A stretch of DNA of 64,000 nt from Mycolicibacterium hippocampi (lineage in GTDB: Bacteria; Actinomycetota; Actinomycetes; Mycobacteriales; Mycobacteriaceae), in assembly GCF_010723735.1 (NCBI RefSeq), contig NZ_BLLB01000002.1, positions 434,001-498,000 on the forward strand, read 5' to 3'. Numbering within the stretch: position 1 is the first letter of the stretch; every line of letters starts with the position of its first letter. Below are positions 1-9,160 of the stretch, in pieces. Below the pieces are notes generated by a model, which did no database searches, had not been told where the DNA came from, and saw only the letters and a program-made list of their open reading frames with translations. Position numbers and translations under genes: made by a program.

Positions 1-101
1 CGACTGAGTAGTTCGACTGCGGCGCGGCCCAACCGGTCCACGGTGTCGGCCTGCCTGGCCGTCAGTCGGCGCCGAGTCGACTCCAGAGCCGGATCGGACA
101 C
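1..101 (-). CDS. TetR-family transcriptional regulator, N-terminal fragment
   Basis: This is the first 33 codons of a gene that runs off the left edge. Read from a GTG at 101 it gives VSDPALESTRRRLTARQ followed by ADTVDRLGRAAVELLS, the usual lead-in to helix 1 of a TetR DNA-binding domain. No other in-frame start codon lies between here and the divergent methyltransferase gene. An ATG overlapping the GTG is out of frame and soon stops. An inverted repeat at 95-108 sits directly on the start codon, which suggests autorepression. There is no clear ribosome binding site, so the mRNA may be leaderless. The family call rests on the N-terminus only. The ligand is unknown. Confidence 0.72.
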   Translation of the reverse strand, partial: MSDPALESTRRRLTARQADTVDRLGRAAVELLS

Positions 102-108
102 ATGTCCG
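95..108. promoter_or_regulatory. Operator-like inverted repeat CGGACA-N2-TGTCCG (site 1)
   Basis: Six-base arms flank a two-base centre. Read on the minus strand the core is GGACATGTGTCC, which is exactly the core of the second site at 4002-4017. It overlaps the GTG start of the tetR-like gene and lies about 77 bp upstream of the divergent methyltransferase. This is a typical place for a TetR operator controlling both directions. The sequence is seen directly; the binding partner is inferred. Confidence 0.6.
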
Positions 109-178
109 GACGCTACTACAACTACCTTGGCCTTGCCAGGCGCCGGATCCGCTCCCGATGCCGGCAGCGGTAGGTTGA

Positions 179-862
<684 letters not shown>

Positions 863-864
863 AA

Positions 865-883
865 CTCGCCGGCCTTCGGCGAG
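865..883. terminator. Bidirectional hairpin terminator between convergent genes
   Basis: CTCGCCG (865-871) and CGGCGAG (877-883) form a perfect 7-bp stem with a five-base loop. It fills the 23-bp gap between the methyltransferase stop (862) and the stop of the opposing gene (886). It has no U-tract, which is common for mycobacterial terminators. Confidence 0.6.
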
Positions 884-885
884 GG

Positions 886-1950
886 TTAGCGCTCGCTGGT
901 CGCGCACTCGCAGTCGTATTCGCCCTCGAGGCCGGTCGGCAGATCCGTGCCGCGGAAGATGCCGCTGCCGGGTGTGGCCGACGACAGGGCGTCGGCGGCG
1001 AGGATGACCGCTGCGCCCGTCCAGGTGGTGCGCTCCACCGGCCAGCGCTTGCCGTCGGCATAGACCAGTCCGGTCCAGTAGGACCCGTCCCCCTCGCGCA
1101 GGTGATGCATGGCCGCGAACTGTTCGTGCGCCCGCGCGTGTTCGCCGATCGCCTCCAGAGCCAGCACCAGTTCACAGGTCTCGGCGCCGGTGACCCACGG
1201 ACGGTCGTCGACACAGCGGATCCCCAGGCCCGGCACGACGAAATCGTCCCAGCGCTCGTTGATGCGGGCCAGTGCCCGCGCCCCACGCAACGCCCCGCCG
1301 AGTACCGGGTAGTACCACTCCATCGACCAGCGGTCCTTGGCGACGAACCCTCCGGGATGCTCGGCGATCGCATGACCGAGGCGGCCGACCGCGACCTCCC
1401 ACTCCGGCTGCGGAGCACGCAGGTAGTCGGCGAGCGCCAACGCACACCGGATGCTGTGGTGGATGCTGGCACAACCGGTCAGCAGCGCCTCCTCGGTGGC
1501 GCCGGAAGGGCCTCGGCCCCAGGCGATCTCACCGGTGCTGAACTGAAGTTCGAGGACGAAGTCGATGGCCTTGGCCACCACCGGCCACATCGCCTCGGCG
1601 AACCGCCGATCATCGGTGACCAGCACGTGGTGCCAGACCCCGGTCGCGATGTAGGCGCAGAAGTTGCTGTCGCTGTTGGGATCCTCGACGACACCATCGC
1701 GGAGTTGGATGGGCCAGCTACCGTCGGGCCGCTGCGTCCGGCGCGACCATTCGAAGGCCGCGCGGGCGGGTTCGAGCAGACCGGCCACCGTCAGCGCCAT
1801 CGCGTTCTCGATGTGGTCCCACGGGTCGGTGTGGCCGCCCACCGACCACGGGATGGCCCCGCTCGACTCCTGCGTCGCGGCTATCGACTGGGCGGTCTGC
1901 CGGCACTGGTCCGGCGTGAGAACGCCTGCTACACCCGGTATCTCAAGCAT
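886..1950 (-). CDS. Alpha/alpha-toroid (prenyltransferase/terpene-cyclase-like) protein
   Basis: This 354-residue soluble protein belongs to a type usually annotated in mycobacteria as prenyltransferase. Repeated helical hairpins carry QW-like segments such as TQRPDGSWPI and REGDGSYW, together with conserved WDHIENAMAL and EWYYPVLGGAL blocks, consistent with an alpha/alpha barrel. No DxDD or DDxxD terpene motif was found, so real prenyl transfer or cyclisation is not supported. A six-hairpin glycosidase-like role is an alternative. It is the last gene of the operon. Its ATG overlaps the stop of the methyltransferase (ATGCTTGA), which implies translational coupling. Confidence 0.55.
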   Translation of the reverse strand: MLEIPGVAGVLTPDQCRQTAQSIAATQESSGAIPWSVGGHTDPWDHIENAMALTVAGLLEPARAAFEWSRRTQRPDGSWPIQLRDGVVEDPNSDSNFCAYIATGVWHHVLVTDDRRFAEAMWPVVAKAIDFVLELQFSTGEIAWGRGPSGATEEALLTGCASIHHSIRCALALADYLRAPQPEWEVAVGRLGHAIAEHPGGFVAKDRWSMEWYYPVLGGALRGARALARINERWDDFVVPGLGIRCVDDRPWVTGAETCELVLALEAIGEHARAHEQFAAMHHLREGDGSYWTGLVYADGKRWPVERTTWTGAAVILAADALSSATPGSGIFRGTDLPTGLEGEYDCECATSER

Positions 1951-2668
1951 CGACTACGTCGGGTTTACGGAAATACAGCGCGACGCTCTTTCCGATCAGC
2001 GGGTTCAGCGCCGACTCGGCGGCGCGGGTCAGCCAGGGCCGGCTCATCATGTCCCACACCAGCAGCTTGTGATAGGCGCCGACGACCGGATTGCCGGTCT
2101 TCTCGGTGCCCACCAGACACTTGAGCCACCAGTACGGCGCATGCAGAGCGTGGGCGTGATGGGTGTGGGTCAGCCGCAGACCGTGCGCAAGGACCTTGTC
2201 GCGCAGTTCATCGGCCCGGTAGATGCGGATGTGCCCGCCCTCGTTGGCGTGGTAGGAATCCGACAACGCCCAGCAGATCCGTTCGGGCAGATAACGAGGC
2301 ACCGTGATCGCCAAGGAGCCGCCGGGCCGAAGGACGCGCACGAGTTGCGCGATCGCCTGATCATCGTTGGGGACGTGTTCGAGTATCTCCGAGGCGATGA
2401 CGCAGTCGAAAGTACCGTCGTCGTAGGGAAGCTCGAGCGCGTCACCCTTGACCGCCTCGCCCTTGGCCGAAGCCGGCGCCTCACCCTGTTCCTTCATCGC
2501 CTGCAGGATCTCGTCGACGTCGTTGAGATCGGAGGCGCTCTGGTCGAATCCGATCACATCCGCACCGCGGCGGAATGCCTCGAAGGTGTGGCGGCCCGCG
2601 CCGCAACCGACATCGATCACCTTGGTTCCGGCGCCGACCCCCAGACGGTCGAAGTTCACGGTCAGCAC
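1943..2668 (-). CDS. Class I SAM-dependent methyltransferase (Methyltransf_11/25 type)
   Basis: The protein has a Rossmann methyltransferase fold with motif I VIDVGCGAGRH near residues 17-27, an acidic VIGFDQS, motif II DCVIASEILEHVPND and motif III RVLRPGGSLAITVP. The GTG at 2668 is preferred because AAAGGGTGA lies just upstream at good spacing and the GTGCTGA junction overlaps the glycosyltransferase stop by 7 nt. An in-frame ATG at 2686 would add six residues. It is the middle gene of the GT4-methyltransferase-toroid operon and probably methylates a sugar or lipid intermediate. The substrate cannot be read from sequence. Confidence 0.75.
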   Translation of the reverse strand: MLTVNFDRLGVGAGTKVIDVGCGAGRHTFEAFRRGADVIGFDQSASDLNDVDEILQAMKEQGEAPASAKGEAVKGDALELPYDDGTFDCVIASEILEHVPNDDQAIAQLVRVLRPGGSLAITVPRYLPERICWALSDSYHANEGGHIRIYRADELRDKVLAHGLRLTHTHHAHALHAPYWWLKCLVGTEKTGNPVVGAYHKLLVWDMMSRPWLTRAAESALNPLIGKSVALYFRKPDVVDA

Positions 2669-3897
2669 GTCGTCACCCTTTCGCATGCCCGCTCGTAGAC
2701 CGCGACGGTCTGCGCAGCAACAGATTCCCAGCTGAAGACCTCGAGCGCGCGGCGTCGCCCGCTGTCACCGAGCCTGCGTAGCTCCAACGGCGAGTCCAGC
2801 AGCTCGCCGAGCACGTTGGTCAGTTCGTCGACGTCGGCCGGCCTGACCAGCCGGGCGCACTCGCCGTCGGAGCCGACCACCTCGGGCAGGGCGCCAGCCC
2901 GGCTGGCGACGATCGGCGTGCCGCTGGCCATCGCCTCCACCGCCGGAAGCGAAAAACCTTCGTAGAGCGAAGGGATGCAAGCGACTTCGGCGGAGGCCAA
3001 CAGGCTCGCCAACTCGGAATCGCTGAGGCCGCTGGAGCTGTGCACGATGTCGGAGATGCCCAGTTCGGCGATGAGTTTCTCGGTCGGGCCGTTGGGCTCG
3101 AGCTTCGCCACGAGCTGGAGTTCGAGATCCCGCTCGATGCGCAGCCGCGCGACGGCATGCAGCAGGTGGCTGACCCCCTTGAGCGGCACATCGGCGCTGG
3201 CGATCGCGATGATGCGGTTACGGACCCGCTCCTGCGCCGGCTTGAACAACTCGGTGTCCACACCCAGCGGCACGACGTGCAGCTGGTCGGCGTCGACCGC
3301 GAAGTCCTCGGCGATGTCGGCGGCCGAGGTCGTCGACACGGTCAGCAGTTCCGGGATCTGACGGGCCACGGTCTTCTGCATCTCCGCGAAGCCGTACCAC
3401 CGGCGCACCAGCGGTTTGCGCCACCATTTCGCCGCGGCGACGTCGAGCACCCGGTCCCGGGTGATGGGGTGGTGAACCGTGGCGACCACGGGAAGCCCCG
3501 ATGCCGCGACCTGCAACAGACCGGTGCCCAGGCACTGGTTGTCGTGCACGACGTCGAAGTCGTCGAGACGCTCGGCCAGCAGTCTCGCGGCGCGCAGGCT
3601 GAACGTCTTGGGCTCCGGGAATCCGGCGGTCCAGGTTGTGAGCAACTCCTGCAGGTCGATCCGGGTCTTGATCTCATTGGGCATCGGCACGCGGAACGGG
3701 TCCGGCTCCCGGTAGAGGTCGAGACTGGGCACCTTGGTCAGACGCACCCGCGGATCGAGAATCTCGGGGTAGGGCTGGCCGGAGAAGACTTCGACGTCGT
3801 GGCCGAGCTCGACCAGACCGCGGCTCAGATGCCGGACGTAGACGCCCTGACCGCCACAGTGGGTCTTGCTCCGGTAAGACAGTAAGGCAATGCGCAT
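2662..3897 (-). CDS. GT4-family glycosyltransferase
   Basis: The 411-residue protein has the GT-B layout. The N-terminal domain has a glycine-rich acceptor loop (THCGGQGVYVRHLSRGL, 12-28) and VVATVHHPITRDR. The C-terminal donor domain has SLYEGFSLPAVEAMASGTP with the retaining E-x7-E pair at E313 and E321. No signal peptide or membrane segment is seen, so it acts in the cytosol, perhaps at the membrane. It is the first gene of the operon, behind a TATAGT box and an operator-like palindrome matching the one at the tetR-like gene. It probably transfers a nucleotide-sugar hexose to a small or lipid acceptor, which is inference. Confidence 0.8.
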   Translation of the reverse strand: MRIALLSYRSKTHCGGQGVYVRHLSRGLVELGHDVEVFSGQPYPEILDPRVRLTKVPSLDLYREPDPFRVPMPNEIKTRIDLQELLTTWTAGFPEPKTFSLRAARLLAERLDDFDVVHDNQCLGTGLLQVAASGLPVVATVHHPITRDRVLDVAAAKWWRKPLVRRWYGFAEMQKTVARQIPELLTVSTTSAADIAEDFAVDADQLHVVPLGVDTELFKPAQERVRNRIIAIASADVPLKGVSHLLHAVARLRIERDLELQLVAKLEPNGPTEKLIAELGISDIVHSSSGLSDSELASLLASAEVACIPSLYEGFSLPAVEAMASGTPIVASRAGALPEVVGSDGECARLVRPADVDELTNVLGELLDSPLELRRLGDSGRRRALEVFSWESVAAQTVAVYERACERVTTC

Positions 3898-4001
3898 GCT
3901 CAGCTCACATGCCCTGCACGGCGCGCACGCGCACTGATGGTCGAGGTGCTATAGCCGCGCTGAGCTGGCCGAATCGTATGCAGCAAGAAACCCCAACCCT
4001 C

Positions 4002-4017
4002 CTGGACATGTGTCCAG
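4002..4017. promoter_or_regulatory. Operator-like palindrome CTGGACA-TG-TGTCCAG (site 2)
   Basis: Perfect 7-bp arms flank a two-base centre and share the 12-bp core GGACATGTGTCC with site 1 at 95-108. It lies 105 bp upstream of the glycosyltransferase start and immediately downstream of a minus-strand -10-like box. A repressor bound there would block initiation or early transcription. The simplest reading is that the adjacent TetR protein controls both transcription units. Confidence 0.62.
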
Positions 4018-4023
4018 ACTATA
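4018..4023 (-). promoter_or_regulatory. Candidate -10 box of the glycosyltransferase operon
   Basis: The minus strand reads TATAGT, a good mycobacterial -10 hexamer. It directly abuts the palindrome on its downstream side. No convincing -35 element is visible. The 218-bp gap 3898-4115 contains nothing else recognisable. Confidence 0.4.
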
Positions 4024-4115
4024 GTTTGACGTGCTAGCTGACGCAACGCGACCGCTAGCTCTGACTACCACAGACGCCGCCGGGCGTCCTGTCCCGCCTC
4101 CCCGCCGTCCCTCCG

Positions 4116-4571
4116 TCACCCCGGCGGGAACCCGCCCGTCGCGACCGGTCCCCATCGCTGCGGGGTGACCCTGATCAGGCACTTGTGTTGATCGATCATG
4201 GCCTGGCGATACTCCTCCCAGTCCGGGTGCTCGCCGGCCACCGAGCGGAAGTACTCCACGAGCCCTTCCACGGCCTCCGGGACATCGATCACCTCGGCGC
4301 GGCCGTCGACCTGGACGTAGGGCCCGTCGAATTCGTCGGACAGCACCACCACACTGGCCCGGGGACGGCGCCGGATGTTGGCCGCCTTCGCGCGCTGCGG
4401 ATAGGACGCGACGACGATGCGCCCCTGGGCGTCCACACCACCGGTCACCGGCGAACTCTGCAACGATTCCCCGGCCCGGAACGTCGTCAGCACCATCCGG
4501 TGCCTGGGCCTGATGAACTCCAGCAGTTCAGGCAGCGTGACCTCGTCGGCGGTGGCGAACTTCCTGGCCAT
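4116..4571 (-). CDS. PPOX-class F420-dependent oxidoreductase-like protein
   Basis: The 151-residue split-barrel protein of the pyridoxamine-phosphate-oxidase fold has the typical order MVLTTFRAGESLQSSPVTGG, VVASYPQRAKAANIRRRPRASVVV and a C-terminal WEEYRQAMIDQHKCLIRVTPQRW. The KAANIRRRPRAS stretch is the usual cofactor-phosphate contact of this family (compare Rv1155-type proteins). F420 use is established for relatives and not shown here. It is divergent from the small DUF222 gene. The N-terminal LPELLEFIRPRHRM differs from Rv1155, so orthology is not claimed. Confidence 0.75.
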   Translation of the reverse strand: MARKFATADEVTLPELLEFIRPRHRMVLTTFRAGESLQSSPVTGGVDAQGRIVVASYPQRAKAANIRRRPRASVVVLSDEFDGPYVQVDGRAEVIDVPEAVEGLVEYFRSVAGEHPDWEEYRQAMIDQHKCLIRVTPQRWGPVATGGFPPG

Positions 4572-4639
4572 GGTCCCAACTGTATCGACGTGTCCCAGCC
4601 TGTCCGATCCTGTCGGAGCCCTTGGATATCGTTGCGAAC

Positions 4640-4945
4640 ATGAGTTCGAAGAACGAGATACTGACTGCCCTCGACGCCGCGGATGACGCCTGGCAGGCGC
4701 TGTCCACCGAGCCGATCACCGCCCTGCGTCCCGCCGATCAGCGCGCCGTGCTGATCCGGCTGGAGGCGATGGACAAGAAGCTGGCCGCCCTGCGGCGCAA
4801 ACTGCTCGGCGCGATGGTGGTCGGCCCGGCGCCGGTCGAGTTCGCCGGAGCGCCGTGGGCCGAGGTGCTGGCCCGCCGGTTACGGATCTCCGTCGGGGAG
4901 GCGCAGCGGCGTATCGACGACGCGTCTGAACCGAAGTCGGCCTGA
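4640..4945 (+). CDS. Truncated DUF222 (13E12-like) protein, N-terminal part only
   Basis: The roughly 101-residue product resembles the start of DUF222/13E12 proteins: a helical MSSKNEILTALDAADDAWQ lead, then WAEVLARRLRISVGEAQRRIDDA, the segment that normally runs on into the DUF222 core. The frame stops after ASEPKSA, and no HNH domain follows before the MFS gene. The start at ATG 4640 is preferred over the upstream ATG 4622 because it aligns with the usual N-terminus. It is either a decayed endonuclease or a small DUF222-only protein. A full-length DUF222-HNH gene lies at 42158-43411. Confidence 0.55.
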   Translation: MSSKNEILTALDAADDAWQALSTEPITALRPADQRAVLIRLEAMDKKLAALRRKLLGAMVVGPAPVEFAGAPWAEVLARRLRISVGEAQRRIDDASEPKSA

Positions 4946-5007
4946 CAACCCCGCCGAATGGTGGGGACTGTCTTTACAATCTTGCTCACCACTGTCAAGG
5001 GAGCGAG

Positions 5008-6315
5008 ATGGCCGGGTTCGACAGCGCAGGCGTTGCCGAATGGCGGCGCTACGGCAAGGTGCCGTTCGCCGCCGGTCTGGGCTATTCGATGGGCGTCATC
5101 CACGTCTACTGCCTCGGTGTGTTCATGGAGCCGCTGCAGAACGAGTTCGGCTGGAGTCGCGCCGAGGCTTCGGTGGGACTGACGATCGTCGGCATCGCTG
5201 CCGCCGTCGCCGCCTTGCCGATCGGCCTGACCGTCGATCGGTTGGGTCCTCGGCGGGTCGGCCTGGTCGGCGTGACGCTCATGGCCGCAGCGTTCGCACT
5301 CCTGGGCAGCGCGACCGGGTCGATGACCAACTGGCTGCTGCTGTGGGGGGTCCTGGCGTTCGCCTCGTTCTGGGTGCAGACCACCGTCTGGACCTCTGCG
5401 GTAGCCAGTCGTTTCGAGACATCCCGCGGCTTGGCGCTGGCCGTGACGCTCTCCGGGGGATCGCTGGCAGCAGCGGTGTTCCCCCCGTTGGCCACCGTTT
5501 TCATCGGCGTATGGGGTTGGCGCGGAGCGTTCCTCGGCCTCGGTGCGCTGTGGGGGTTGCTGGTCGCCACCGTCGTGTGGCTGTTCTTCCGCGGCGCGCA
5601 GGATGACAAGACCCGGGCGTCCGCCCGCGGCGAGGGACCCCCCGCACCCGCGGCGGCCGACCTGCCCGGGCTGACGCTGGCCGAGGGCCTGCGCTCGGCA
5701 ACGTTCTACAAGCTGCTGACAGCGGCCGGCCTGTTCGCCTTCACCACCCTGGGTGTGGTGGTGCACCTCGTCCCGATCCTGCGGGATGCGGGCGCCGACC
5801 CGCTGGGGGCCGCCGGCGCCGCCTCGCTGGTGGGCGTCTTCTCGATCGTCGGTCGGTTGGGCATCGGTGTGCTCTTGGACCGGTTCTCGGGCCGAGTCGT
5901 CGGCGCGTGCGCCTATCTGGTGCCCATCGTGGGCGCCGCCCTGCTGCTGTTCGACGGCGCCAACCCGGTGAGTCAGACCGTCGCCGCGGCGCTGTTCGGT
6001 CTCACCCTCGGTGCCGAGGTCGATGTCATCGCCTATCTCGCCTCACGGCACTTCGGGCTCAAGAACTTCGGCGGGCTCTTCGGCGGTCTGGTCGCGGCGC
6101 TGTCATTGGGCACCGCGTTCGGCCCGTTGGCGTCCGGCGCGACTTCAGATCATTTCGGCGGATATTCGAACTTCCTGATCCTCACCATGATCCTGATGGG
6201 GGTGAGCAGCCTTCTGCTGGCCAGCCTCAAGGCGCCACCCACCTGGACGGTGAACGTGTCGGCGTCGGACGGGACCGACAAATCGAGCAGCGTGGATGGC
6301 TCTACGCTCGGGTGA
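5008..6315 (+). CDS. MFS transporter (monocarboxylate/oxalate-formate antiporter type)
   Basis: The 435-residue integral membrane protein has about 12 hydrophobic segments in two halves separated by a charged loop near residue 205 (RGAQDDKTRASARGEG). An MFS signature follows TM2 (GLTVDRLGPRRVGLVG), and GVFMEPLQNEFGWSRAEAS is typical of the oxalate/formate and monocarboxylate subgroup. The substrate is probably an organic acid, which is inference. It is followed two bases later by a PaiB-like gene, so the two are probably co-transcribed. Confidence 0.78.
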   Translation: MAGFDSAGVAEWRRYGKVPFAAGLGYSMGVIHVYCLGVFMEPLQNEFGWSRAEASVGLTIVGIAAAVAALPIGLTVDRLGPRRVGLVGVTLMAAAFALLGSATGSMTNWLLLWGVLAFASFWVQTTVWTSAVASRFETSRGLALAVTLSGGSLAAAVFPPLATVFIGVWGWRGAFLGLGALWGLLVATVVWLFFRGAQDDKTRASARGEGPPAPAAADLPGLTLAEGLRSATFYKLLTAAGLFAFTTLGVVVHLVPILRDAGADPLGAAGAASLVGVFSIVGRLGIGVLLDRFSGRVVGACAYLVPIVGAALLLFDGANPVSQTVAAALFGLTLGAEVDVIAYLASRHFGLKNFGGLFGGLVAALSLGTAFGPLASGATSDHFGGYSNFLILTMILMGVSSLLLASLKAPPTWTVNVSASDGTDKSSSVDGSTLG

Positions 6316-6317
6316 CC

Positions 6318-6956
6318 ATGTACATCCCGCCGAGGTTCGCGTTGTCGGAGGCGGACGCCCGTGCAGCGCTGGCCCGGGCAGGCTTCGCCCATCTGGTCAC
6401 CCACACAGGCGACGGGATGCTGGTCACCCCGTTGCCGCTGCTCTACGACCGCGGCCGGCACTCGTTGATCGGACACGTCGCACGCGCCAACCCGCACTGG
6501 CAGGCAGTCGGAGCCGACTCCGTCGCCATCTTCTCGGGTCCGCAGGCCTATGTCTCGCCCAGCTTCTACGCCACCAAGCAGGAGACCGGCAAGGTGGTGC
6601 CGACGTGGAACTACGAACTCCTCACAGTCCACGGTCGGCTGGTCGCGCATGACGACCCGGCGTGGCTACGCGACCTGGTGACCCGGCTGACCGACCGCCA
6701 CGAACAGGGCCGCGCCGAACCCTGGCAGGTCACCGATGCCCCTGAGACCTACTTCCGCAGTCAACTCCGGGGCATCGTCGGGGTCGAGTTGACGATCACG
6801 TCGGTGGAAGCCAAGCGCAAGATGTCGCAGAACCAACCCGAACGCAACCGCGCAGGCGTCGTCGCCGGCCTGAAGAGTTCCGCCAGTTCTGCGGATCACG
6901 AAGTGGCAGAACGAGTCTCAGATTTGGGCAGCACGAAGGCGAACGGCCTCGGATAA
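6318..6956 (+). CDS. PaiB-like FMN-binding regulator
   Basis: The 212-residue protein has PaiB hallmarks: the N-terminal MYIPPRFALSE, an FMN-binding split barrel with GHVARANPHW, FSGPQAYVSPSFYATK and VPTWNYELLTVHGR, and the C-terminal KMSQNQPERNRAGVVAGL. Bacillus PaiB is linked to protease and sporulation control, but the mycobacterial role is unknown. The ATG at 6318 starts two bases after the MFS stop. The last 61 nt overlap the 3' end of the opposing C39-like gene. Confidence 0.82.
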   Translation: MYIPPRFALSEADARAALARAGFAHLVTHTGDGMLVTPLPLLYDRGRHSLIGHVARANPHWQAVGADSVAIFSGPQAYVSPSFYATKQETGKVVPTWNYELLTVHGRLVAHDDPAWLRDLVTRLTDRHEQGRAEPWQVTDAPETYFRSQLRGIVGVELTITSVEAKRKMSQNQPERNRAGVVAGLKSSASSADHEVAERVSDLGSTKANGLG

Positions 6957-7441
6957 CCCAGGCCCTCGAGGTGCGCGTGCCGCAGCGCGTCGAGGCCGAT
7001 CGGGCGCATCTCACCCGAGGACGGTTCGTAGCAGCGCAACACCCCGGCGGTGGCCTCGACGACCAGCACCCAGTGCCGCGGGATCCATCGACCGATCAGC
7101 ATCGGCACCGGTAAGTCGGACCGGACCGCGTCGAGGACGTCGCTTACCCCGTCGCGCCTGCCCCACCACAGCCGCCATCCGTATCGCACCCCGCGACCGC
7201 GGGAGTAGCCCGTCAGTGCCCGTGCCATCGCCATGGGGGTGGTCCCCAGCGCCCGCGGCCACACCCGGTTGACCAGGGCGTGTACCCGCAGCTGTTCCTG
7301 CGCGAACCACGCTCGGTCGGCCCCGGCGCCCGACAGCTGTGAGCGGTACGCGGGGTCCAGCAACGCCCCGGCGACGACGGCCACGGTGGGTCCACACGTC
7401 CTGCCGTCGCGCTGCCGCAACCGCAACGCGGCGATCCTCAC
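6896..7441 (-). CDS. Papain-fold/C39-peptidase-like protein
   Basis: The 181-residue protein has a possible cysteine-peptidase arrangement: [12 protein letters not shown] with Cys16, RHWVLVVE with His123, and [11 protein letters not shown], where Glu139 stands in the place often held by Asp. This matches the C39-like order Cys...His...Asp/Glu, but no signal peptide or transporter is present. The GTG start overlaps the fadD stop by 4 nt (GTGA), so it is translated behind the acyl-CoA ligase. Its 3' end overlaps the PaiB-like gene by 61 nt. Whether it is catalytic is unknown. Confidence 0.5.
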   Translation of the reverse strand: MRIAALRLRQRDGRTCGPTVAVVAGALLDPAYRSQLSGAGADRAWFAQEQLRVHALVNRVWPRALGTTPMAMARALTGYSRGRGVRYGWRLWWGRRDGVSDVLDAVRSDLPVPMLIGRWIPRHWVLVVEATAGVLRCYEPSSGEMRPIGLDALRHAHLEGLGYPRPFAFVLPKSETRSATS

Positions 7442-9048
7442 CCGGCACCGCCGAGCAGTTCCTCTCCGCGGGACCGCAGATCGACCTTGCGCACCTTGCC
7501 CGTCACGGTCATCGGGAACTCGTCGACGACCTGTACGTAGCGCGGAATCTTCTGGTGGGCGATCTGTCCGGCGCAGAAGGCCCTCAGACTCTCGGCACTG
7601 GGCGGCTGCGCACCCTCGACCACTCGGATCCAGGCCATCAGTTCTTCGCCGTACTTCTCGTCGGGCACTCCCACGACCTGGGCGTCGACGATGTCGGGAT
7701 GGGTGTAGAGGAACTCCTCGACCTCGCGGGGGTAGATGTTCTCCCCGCCCCGGATGACCATGTCCTTGATCCGGCCGGTCACGCTGAGGTAGCCGTCGTC
7801 GTCCATCACCGCGATGTCACCGGTGTGCATCCATCCGTCGGAATCGATGACCTCCGCGGTCTTGGCGGGATCGTTCCAGTACCCGGCCATCACGCTGTAG
7901 CCCCGGGTGCAGAGTTCGCCCGGGGTGCCCCGGGGCACCTGGGCGCCGGCTTCGTCGACGATCTGGATCTCCAGATGCGGGCCGACCCGGCCGACGGTGC
8001 CGACCCGGCGCTCCAGCGAGTCGGTCGGCAGCGTCTGGGTGGACACCGGCGAGGTCTCGGTCATGCCGTAGCAGATCGCGACCTCGTTCATGTGCATCCG
8101 GTTGATGACGTTGCGCATCACGTGCTCCGGACACGGCGAACCCGCCATGATCCCGGTCCGCAGGCTGGAGAGGTCGAACTGGTCGAACTCCGGCAGCGAG
8201 AGCTCGGCGATGAACATCGTCGGAACGCCGTACAGCGACGTACACCCGTGCGCGGCAACGGCTTCCAGGCTCGCCTGCGGATCGAATCCCGGGGCGGGTA
8301 TCACCATAGCGGCGCCATGAGAGGTACACGCCAGGTTTCCCATCACCATGCCGAAGCAGTGGTAGAACGGCACCGGGATGGCGACCCGGTCGGCCTCGGT
8401 GTACCCGAGGCCCTCACCGACCAGGTAGCCGTTGTTGAGGATGTTCGTGTGTGTCAGCGTCGCGCCCTTGGGAAAGCCGGTGGTGCCCGAGGTGTACTGG
8501 ATATTGATCGGATCCGACGACCGCAGGCCGGCCTGCACGCGATCCAGCGCGTCGCTGTCGACGTCGGTCCCGGCAATCGCGGACCACTCCGGTGATCCGA
8601 CGGTGATGACGTCTTCGAGGTGCGGGCACCGACCGCGCACCGTGTCGAGCATCGCGACGTAGTCCGACGTCTTGAACGACGTTGCCGACAGCACCATCAC
8701 GACCGACGACTGGTTGAGCACGTACTCCAGTTCCTCGGTCCGGTAGGCCGGATTGATGGTGACGAGAATGGCGCCGAGTTGCGCGGTGGCGTACTGGATC
8801 ATCGTCCACTCCGCGGTATTGGGCGACCAGATGCCGACGCGATCACCCGGGCCGATGCCGCGCGCCAGCAACCCGGTCGCGATCCGCCGGGTGGCCTCGT
8901 GGAACTGCGAGTAGGTCCACCGGCGGCCGGTGGCGCATTCGATCAGCGCATCGCGGTCACCGAACCGCTCGGCGGTCCGGGCCAAGTTGTCGCTGATCGT
9001 GTCGTCCAACAGGGGTGGCTCGGCGACTCCGGACGAGTGCGACAACAT
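7438..9048 (-). CDS. Fatty-acyl-CoA synthetase (FadD type, AMP-binding)
   Basis: The 536-residue adenylate-forming enzyme has the P-loop [11 protein letters not shown] (185-195), the A5 motif [11 protein letters not shown], the A7/A8 motifs [19 protein letters not shown] and [20 protein letters not shown], and the catalytic lysine in MTVTGKVRK near the C-terminus. It activates a carboxylic acid with ATP and CoA. Overall it resembles the FadD35 group, but the paralogue assignment is uncertain. It is divergent from an acyl-CoA dehydrogenase, so the two probably serve one beta-oxidation step. The C39-like gene overlaps its stop. Confidence 0.85.
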   Translation of the reverse strand: MLSHSSGVAEPPLLDDTISDNLARTAERFGDRDALIECATGRRWTYSQFHEATRRIATGLLARGIGPGDRVGIWSPNTAEWTMIQYATAQLGAILVTINPAYRTEELEYVLNQSSVVMVLSATSFKTSDYVAMLDTVRGRCPHLEDVITVGSPEWSAIAGTDVDSDALDRVQAGLRSSDPINIQYTSGTTGFPKGATLTHTNILNNGYLVGEGLGYTEADRVAIPVPFYHCFGMVMGNLACTSHGAAMVIPAPGFDPQASLEAVAAHGCTSLYGVPTMFIAELSLPEFDQFDLSSLRTGIMAGSPCPEHVMRNVINRMHMNEVAICYGMTETSPVSTQTLPTDSLERRVGTVGRVGPHLEIQIVDEAGAQVPRGTPGELCTRGYSVMAGYWNDPAKTAEVIDSDGWMHTGDIAVMDDDGYLSVTGRIKDMVIRGGENIYPREVEEFLYTHPDIVDAQVVGVPDEKYGEELMAWIRVVEGAQPPSAESLRAFCAGQIAHQKIPRYVQVVDEFPMTVTGKVRKVDLRSRGEELLGGAG

Positions 9049-9083
9049 CGGCTGCTTCCCTCCACCGTGGATTTCTCACCCGG

Positions 9084-9102
9084 GCTGGGTACTGGACCCA
9101 GC
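9084..9102. promoter_or_regulatory. Inverted repeat in the fadD/fadE divergent promoter region
   Basis: GCTGGGT (9084-9090) and ACCCAGC (9096-9102) are perfect 7-bp arms around a five-base centre. The repeat is 36 bp upstream of fadD and 59 bp upstream of the dehydrogenase, so one regulator could control both. It does not match the GGACATGTGTCC sites. Confidence 0.4.
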
Positions 9103-9160
9103 GTAGGCCGGATGAAAGTGGGGTTCGTCACAATGTGTTGTTCACTTCGCGGGGGTGTCC

